NCBI GenBank assembly: GCA_913030785.1
Contig: CAJWER010000031.1
Span: 1-18,155 of the forward strand
Origin: an uncultured Chloroflexota bacterium
Lineage (GTDB): Bacteria; Chloroflexota; Dehalococcoidia; Lucifugimonadales; CAJWER01
Reading direction: 5' to 3'
Length of the DNA: 18,155 nt
Positions 15,555 to 18,155 of the stretch are shown piece after piece. The number at the start of each line of letters is the position of its first letter. Positions within the stretch are counted from its first letter, which is position 1. The notes below the pieces were generated by a model. The model saw nothing but the letters and a program-made list of their open reading frames with translations. It was not told the DNA's origin and did not search any database. Position numbers and translations under genes: made by a program.

Positions 15555-15683
15555 TCAGATCTCTACCTCGCCGTCACGTCGGCAGGGGGAGTAGATCGGG
15601 AACTTCCACTTGTGGTAGCGCTCGATCAATCCGGTTACCATCCTTTCCCTCCTTCCGGCCCTGTGGCCCGTTAGGTTCAGCAC
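15555..15683 (-). CDS. Small ORF of 42 (or 28) residues, unrecognised
   Basis: One frame has two well-signalled starts: GTG at 15683 (GGAGG 11 bp upstream) giving 42 residues, and ATG at 15641 (AAGGAGGG, 6-bp spacing) giving 28 residues. The shared C-terminal part includes ERYHKWKFPIYSPCRRDG and ends EVEI. It is rich in aromatic and charged residues, has one Cys and no membrane segment. I recognise no family. It lies inside a unit with its own promoter (15705-15734) and terminator. Another frame remains open from about 15549 to a TAA that abuts the hairpin, so a frameshifted longer protein, or a structured RNA with a chance ORF, are alternatives. The two Shine-Dalgarno sequences are the strongest argument for translation. 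Confidence 0.4.
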   Translation of the reverse strand: MLNLTGHRAGRRERMVTGLIERYHKWKFPIYSPCRRDGEVEI

Positions 15684-15704
15684 TCAGGTGCTTTCCTCCA
15701 CTAC

Positions 15705-15734
15705 AGAATAGCCCATTATTGCCTGAAATATCAA
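15705..15734 (-). promoter_or_regulatory. Probable promoter of the small transcription unit
   Basis: On the minus strand, TTGATA (15729-15734, 5 of 6) and TATTCT (15705-15710, 4 of 6) are separated by 18 bp. Transcription would begin near 15698, just at the first Shine-Dalgarno, and run about 320 nt to the hairpin at 15377-15418. Confidence 0.5.
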
Positions 15735-15863
15735 GTTCGGCGTATATATGGCGCTGTATTGTTAAATATATTTACGTTATTCGTGTTGTTATAGGGATAG
15801 TTTCATGCTATTACGTATTATTTAAGAGCCGTATCGGAGTCCACCACCATATTTGCGATTAAT

Positions 15864-15878
15864 TGATACTAAATATCA
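15864..15878. promoter_or_regulatory. Fur-family operator (Zur/Fur-like box) upstream of the regulator gene
   Basis: TGATACT-A-AATATCA is a 7-1-7 palindrome, the architecture of Fur, Zur and PerR boxes (B. subtilis form TGATAAT-N-ATTATCA). It lies 9 bp upstream of the -35 of the Fur-family gene. A near-copy at 16405-16419 precedes the transporter gene. Both halves match but for one base. Autoregulation by the adjacent regulator is the natural inference. Confidence 0.7.
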
Positions 15879-15887
15879 AAAAGCTTG

Positions 15888-15917
15888 TTGACTACCGGTC
15901 CCCTCGACTGCTATCGT
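15888..15917 (+). promoter_or_regulatory. Promoter of the Fur-family gene, placing the start of the mRNA at the ATG
   Basis: TTGACT (15888-15893, 5 of 6) and TATCGT (15912-15917, 4 of 6) are separated by 18 bp. Only 7 bp lie between the -10 and the ATG at 15925, so the transcript should start at or next to the A of the start codon. No Shine-Dalgarno precedes the ATG, which agrees with a leaderless mRNA. Confidence 0.6.
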
Positions 15918-15924
15918 CTGAACC

Positions 15925-16359
15925 ATGTCGCCGACTCTGAGTCCGCAGCCGGATATCATGGCCATGCTCGAGGATCGAGGTCACAGGTCCACTGGGCCAC
16001 GACGGGACGTGATCAACGTGGTTGAACGGAATCTGGACAGCTTCAGCGCCGCCCAGATCTGCGATGAGCTTCCCACTGTGGGACGCGCTACGGTTTACCG
16101 CACCGTCAAGCTGCTACTCGAAGCCGGGGTCATCTGTAAGCTGGCGATGCCCAATGGCGAGCCCACCTACACCCTTGCCCGCATCGAGCACCACCACCAC
16201 ACGATATGTGTGGGGTGCGGCACCGTCGGGGAGTTCCGCGACGCCACTATCGAGCGGCTGATGAGAACTATCGGCAGCGACATCTCCGGCGAGATCGTCG
16301 GACACCGCATGGAGTTTTTCATAACCTGCCGGGACTGCCTGGCGAAATCCAAAGACTAG
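15925..16359 (+). CDS. Fur-family metalloregulator, probably a zinc-uptake regulator (Zur-like)
   Basis: This 144-residue DNA-binding protein has the Fur winged helix (about 15-85), with recognition region GRATVYRTVKLLLEAGVI (53-70). The dimerisation part begins with HHHHTICVGCGTVGEF (89-104), and the second cysteine pair is CRDC (135-138). The two C-x2-C pairs form the usual structural zinc site, and the His cluster plus H127 belong to the sensory site. Its neighbours encode a zinc-type ABC importer, and two matching 7-1-7 boxes lie before it and before the transporter gene, so control of metal uptake is likely. Whether it senses zinc, manganese or iron cannot be settled from sequence alone. 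The start at 15925 has no Shine-Dalgarno and follows a promoter at leaderless distance. Confidence 0.88.
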   Translation: MSPTLSPQPDIMAMLEDRGHRSTGPRRDVINVVERNLDSFSAAQICDELPTVGRATVYRTVKLLLEAGVICKLAMPNGEPTYTLARIEHHHHTICVGCGTVGEFRDATIERLMRTIGSDISGEIVGHRMEFFITCRDCLAKSKD

Positions 16360-16404
16360 GCCGCGTAGATCGGCTGCACGTACTCAAGTTCGCATAGCTC
16401 CAAA

Positions 16405-16419
16405 TGAGACTAAGTATCA
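16405..16419. promoter_or_regulatory. Fur-family operator before the metal-transport genes
   Basis: TGAGACT-A-AGTATCA is a 7-1-7 palindrome, identical at 13 of 15 positions to the box at 15864-15878. It sits 12 bp upstream of the ATG at 16431, where a transport promoter would lie; TATCAT (16415-16420) could serve as a -10 overlapping the box. This argues against an upstream ATG at 16404, which would fall inside the operator. Confidence 0.65.
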
Positions 16420-16430
16420 TATACCGGTCG

Positions 16431-17330
16431 ATGTCCAGGTCGATCGCCGTTCTTGTTTCGGCAACGGCGCTGGTCGCAGCCGCGTGCTCGGGTACCGGCC
16501 CTGCCGACGAGATCGCAGTTCTGAGGGTCGTAACCACGAGCAATATCGTCGCCGACTGGGCACGGAACGTGGGCGGCAGTCGCGTGGAGGTTTTCAGCCT
16601 CCTTCCCGCACAGGCCGACCCACATTCCTTCCGGCCGGGAGCCCAGGACGTGACCAGGGTTGCGGACGCGGACCTCGTGCTCAGTGTGGGCCTTTCGCTG
16701 GAGGCAGAGTGGCTATCAAAGCTGCTGGATAGTGCGTCCGCGGACAGTAACCGGGTGGTCGCACTCGGAGACTCCATTGATCCGATCGTAGTTTCGGGCG
16801 TTGAGGACCCTCACTTTTGGCTCGATCCTCTGCGGGCGAAGATGGCGGTGTTGCAGATTGAGGACAAATTGTCCGAACTAGACCCTGACGGCGCTGCCCA
16901 TTACAGGAACGACGCCGGGGCCTACATCGCCGCGCTGGACGAGATACAGGACTGGACTCTGAAACAGGTAGCGACTCTCCCCGTGGAGCGCCGGCTTTTG
17001 GCTACGACCCATGATAGCCTGCGGTACTTCGCGGAGACGTACGGATTTACGCTCGTTGGCGCCACATTCGGGGGGAGTATGGCGGGGCAAGAACCATCAG
17101 CGGAAGAGATGGCAAGGATTGTGGATACGATCATCGAGGCGGAGGTCGATACGGTCTTCGCCGAGAATGCTGTGAATGACAGACTGGCCCGCACCATCGC
17201 TGAGGAAACTGGAGCAGTGATAATCCCGGGGGTCCGCACGGGCTCCCTGGCAGGCCCCGGCAGCGGCGCGGAGACCTACCTCAGCATGTTGCGCTCCAAC
17301 GTTGAGCTAATAGTGAGGTCGCTCCAATGA
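16431..17330 (+). CDS. znuA: Zinc/manganese ABC transporter substrate-binding lipoprotein (ZnuA/TroA family)
   Basis: This 299-residue protein should bind the metal outside the membrane and hand it to the permease. The N-terminus, MSRSIAVLVSATALVAAACS, is a lipoprotein signal with the lipobox cysteine at C19. Cluster A-I ligands are visible: H65 in ADPHSF, H128 in DPHFWLDP and H194 in TTHDSLRYF. The usual fourth-ligand Asp (in D-S-L near the C-terminus) seems replaced: the local sequence is VRTGSL. Three His with no acid favours zinc over manganese. The His-rich loop of E. coli ZnuA is absent. ATG at 16431 is chosen over 16404, because the latter lies in the operator and adds RLSIIYRS before the signal. 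It overlaps the ATPase gene by ATGA, so the two are coupled. Confidence 0.9.
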   Translation: MSRSIAVLVSATALVAAACSGTGPADEIAVLRVVTTSNIVADWARNVGGSRVEVFSLLPAQADPHSFRPGAQDVTRVADADLVLSVGLSLEAEWLSKLLDSASADSNRVVALGDSIDPIVVSGVEDPHFWLDPLRAKMAVLQIEDKLSELDPDGAAHYRNDAGAYIAALDEIQDWTLKQVATLPVERRLLATTHDSLRYFAETYGFTLVGATFGGSMAGQEPSAEEMARIVDTIIEAEVDTVFAENAVNDRLARTIAEETGAVIIPGVRTGSLAGPGSGAETYLSMLRSNVELIVRSLQ

Positions 17331-18100
17331 CCAGTGAACGAAAGGTAGCCGCACCGGCCCTCTCGGTCGAGGGCGTCAGCGTTGAGTGGGGCGGCTTCCG
17401 CGTCCTGAATGACGTGTCCTTTTCGACCACCGCAGGGACCTTGATAGGGGTCGTTGGCCCAAACGGCGCTGGCAAGACTACGCTGTTCAATGTCATCTCA
17501 GGCGTTACTCCAAACTACACTGGACGTGTGCTGCTCCACGGAGCGGACGCTGACCGGTCCAAGGGGGTGCTGGCCTACGTGCCCCAGAGGGAGCGGGTCA
17601 ACTGGAGGTTTCCCCTCAACGTCTCCGAGGTGGTCATGCTGGGACGCAGCCAGCGCATTGGCCTGTTCCGTCGCCCCGGAAAGCGAGATCGGGACGCGGT
17701 GGAGTCGAGTCTCCGCCGAGTGGGGCTGTGGGAGCAGCGCTCGGCGCTCGTTGCAGAGCTATCCGGAGGCCAGCGCCAACGCGTTTTCGTAGCACGCGCT
17801 CTCGCACAGGAAGCCGAAATCATCCTGCTCGACGAGGCGTTCAGCGGTGTGGATGTCGGCTCCCAGGAGGGGCTGGTCTCCGTTCTGCGGGAACTACGGG
17901 ATGATGGCAAAGTTGTGCTGATCGCGACCCACGACCTCACAAATCTAGCCCAGCGATTCGACGAAGTGCTGTGCCTGAACCACCACGTCTGCGCCTTCGG
18001 GCCACCGGAGATCGCCTTCACCGAGGATGTCCTTGAGGAGTTGTACGGCTCTCACGGTGTGGAGTTCGTCGGACGCGGCGCAGCCAATGGGGGCGGGTGA
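17327..18100 (+). CDS. znuC: Zinc/manganese ABC transporter ATPase (ZnuC/MntB-type)
   Basis: This 257-residue nucleotide-binding subunit powers metal import. It has Walker A GPNGAGKTT (44-52), Q-loop YVPQRERVNWRFP (84-96) in the form typical of metal-type ABC ATPases, signature LSGGQRQR (145-152), Walker B IILLDEAF (165-172) and H-loop H202 in IATHD. Walker B has DEAF where DEPF is usual, a mild change. The gene begins inside the end of the binding-protein gene (ATGA overlap) and its TGA overlaps the next ATG (TGATG), so all three transport genes form one translationally coupled operon. Confidence 0.94.
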   Translation: MTSERKVAAPALSVEGVSVEWGGFRVLNDVSFSTTAGTLIGVVGPNGAGKTTLFNVISGVTPNYTGRVLLHGADADRSKGVLAYVPQRERVNWRFPLNVSEVVMLGRSQRIGLFRRPGKRDRDAVESSLRRVGLWEQRSALVAELSGGQRQRVFVARALAQEAEIILLDEAFSGVDVGSQEGLVSVLRELRDDGKVVLIATHDLTNLAQRFDEVLCLNHHVCAFGPPEIAFTEDVLEELYGSHGVEFVGRGAANGGG

Positions 18101-18155
18101 TGGACACGGTCGTCGGCCTGATAATCGACCCATTCGGCTACGGATTCATGCTCCG
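18100..18155 (+). CDS. znuB: Zinc/manganese ABC transporter permease, N-terminus only (ABC-3 family)
   Basis: Only the first 18 residues are in the window, cut off by its right end. IIDPFGYGFML matches the conserved N-terminus of ABC-3 permeases (P-F-x-Y-x-F-M), which form the membrane channel with the ATPase. The overlap with the preceding TGA supports the start. Confidence 0.8.
   Translation, partial: MDTVVGLIIDPFGYGFML

Larger units (their letters stand above)
15419..15924. other. Large intergenic region with a self-contained small unit
   Basis: About 500 bp lie between the LOG operon's insulating hairpin and the Fur-family gene. The left part (15419-15735) is GC-rich and holds the small ORF, its promoter and several stable stems. 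Examples are a 7-bp CCGGTAT/ATACCGG hairpin with a 3-nt loop near 15446-15462, and a GCCG/CGGC hairpin within the ORF. The right part (15740-15860) is AT-rich and shows no gene. The Fur-box and Fur promoter occupy 15864-15917. Confidence 0.5.

Noticed and set aside
15420..15700. RNase P RNA, tmRNA or SRP RNA in the structured small unit
   Set aside because: The 320-nt size and strong terminator suggested one of these, and GGAGGAAAG resembles part of the RNase P core. The other universal blocks (for example ACAGAA..CCGGCTTA, or the tmRNA tRNA-like ends) are absent, and the 5' and 3' ends do not pair.
15726..15734. A third Fur-family box near the small unit's promoter
   Set aside because: AAATATCAA matches one half-site, but the other half is missing, so it is probably chance.
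16404..16430. Upstream ATG of the metal-binding protein
   Set aside because: It falls inside the Fur-family operator and would add charged residues before a complete lipoprotein signal; ATG 16431 fits better.

Overview
This 18.2-kb, moderately GC-rich window looks like bacterial chromosome, most likely Chloroflexota (Dehalococcoidia/SAR202-type). That placement is an inference from gene content: a mandelate-racemase-type enolase-superfamily enzyme, several NHL-propeller proteins, a DUF1800/DUF1501 pair, and an L25/CTC protein with an acidic tail. No rRNA or other strong phylogenetic marker is present. I see no mobile element, CRISPR array or prophage.

Layout. (1) 1-3450, minus strand: a tRNA-Asn cut by the window edge, a small VTT/DedA-type membrane protein, and a Clp/Hsp100 unfoldase that is ClpC-like rather than ClpB-like, with its own terminator and a promoter region rich in inverted repeats. 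(2) 3560-9882, plus strand: a DUF1800-DUF1501 pair behind a promoter overlapped by a long nested palindrome, a single-propeller NHL protein, a transglutaminase-like gene broken by one frameshift, and a mandelate-racemase-family enzyme. A strong hairpin at 9889-9920 separates this block from the convergent genes. (3) 9954-15290, minus strand: ribosomal protein L25/CTC, then (upstream of it and ended by its own terminator) a compact operon read as LOG/TIGR00725-like protein > enolase > 12-repeat NHL protein > GNAT acetyltransferase. The GNAT gene is also broken by a one-base frameshift. (4) About 15377-15734, minus strand: a self-contained transcription unit with promoter, two Shine-Dalgarno-led starts for a 28- or 42-residue ORF, and a very strong hairpin terminator; I cannot assign it a function. 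(5) 15864-18155, plus strand: a Fur-family regulator, then a metal ABC transporter as solute-binding lipoprotein, ATPase and the first codons of the permease.

How the genes fit together. The best-supported regulatory story is in block 5. Two near-identical 15-bp 7-1-7 palindromes (Fur-family box architecture) lie just upstream of the regulator's promoter and just before the binding-protein gene. This suggests an autoregulated zinc (or manganese) uptake locus controlled by a Zur-like protein, with a leaderless regulator mRNA. Two separate single-base frameshifts in otherwise well-conserved genes (8003-8682 and 10748-11328) mean either recent gene decay or uncorrected assembly indels.

Nothing here is an obvious new defence or biosynthetic system. 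The items most worth following are the unassigned small transcription unit at 15377-15734, the paired operators, and the enolase operon carrying a 12-blade NHL protein.
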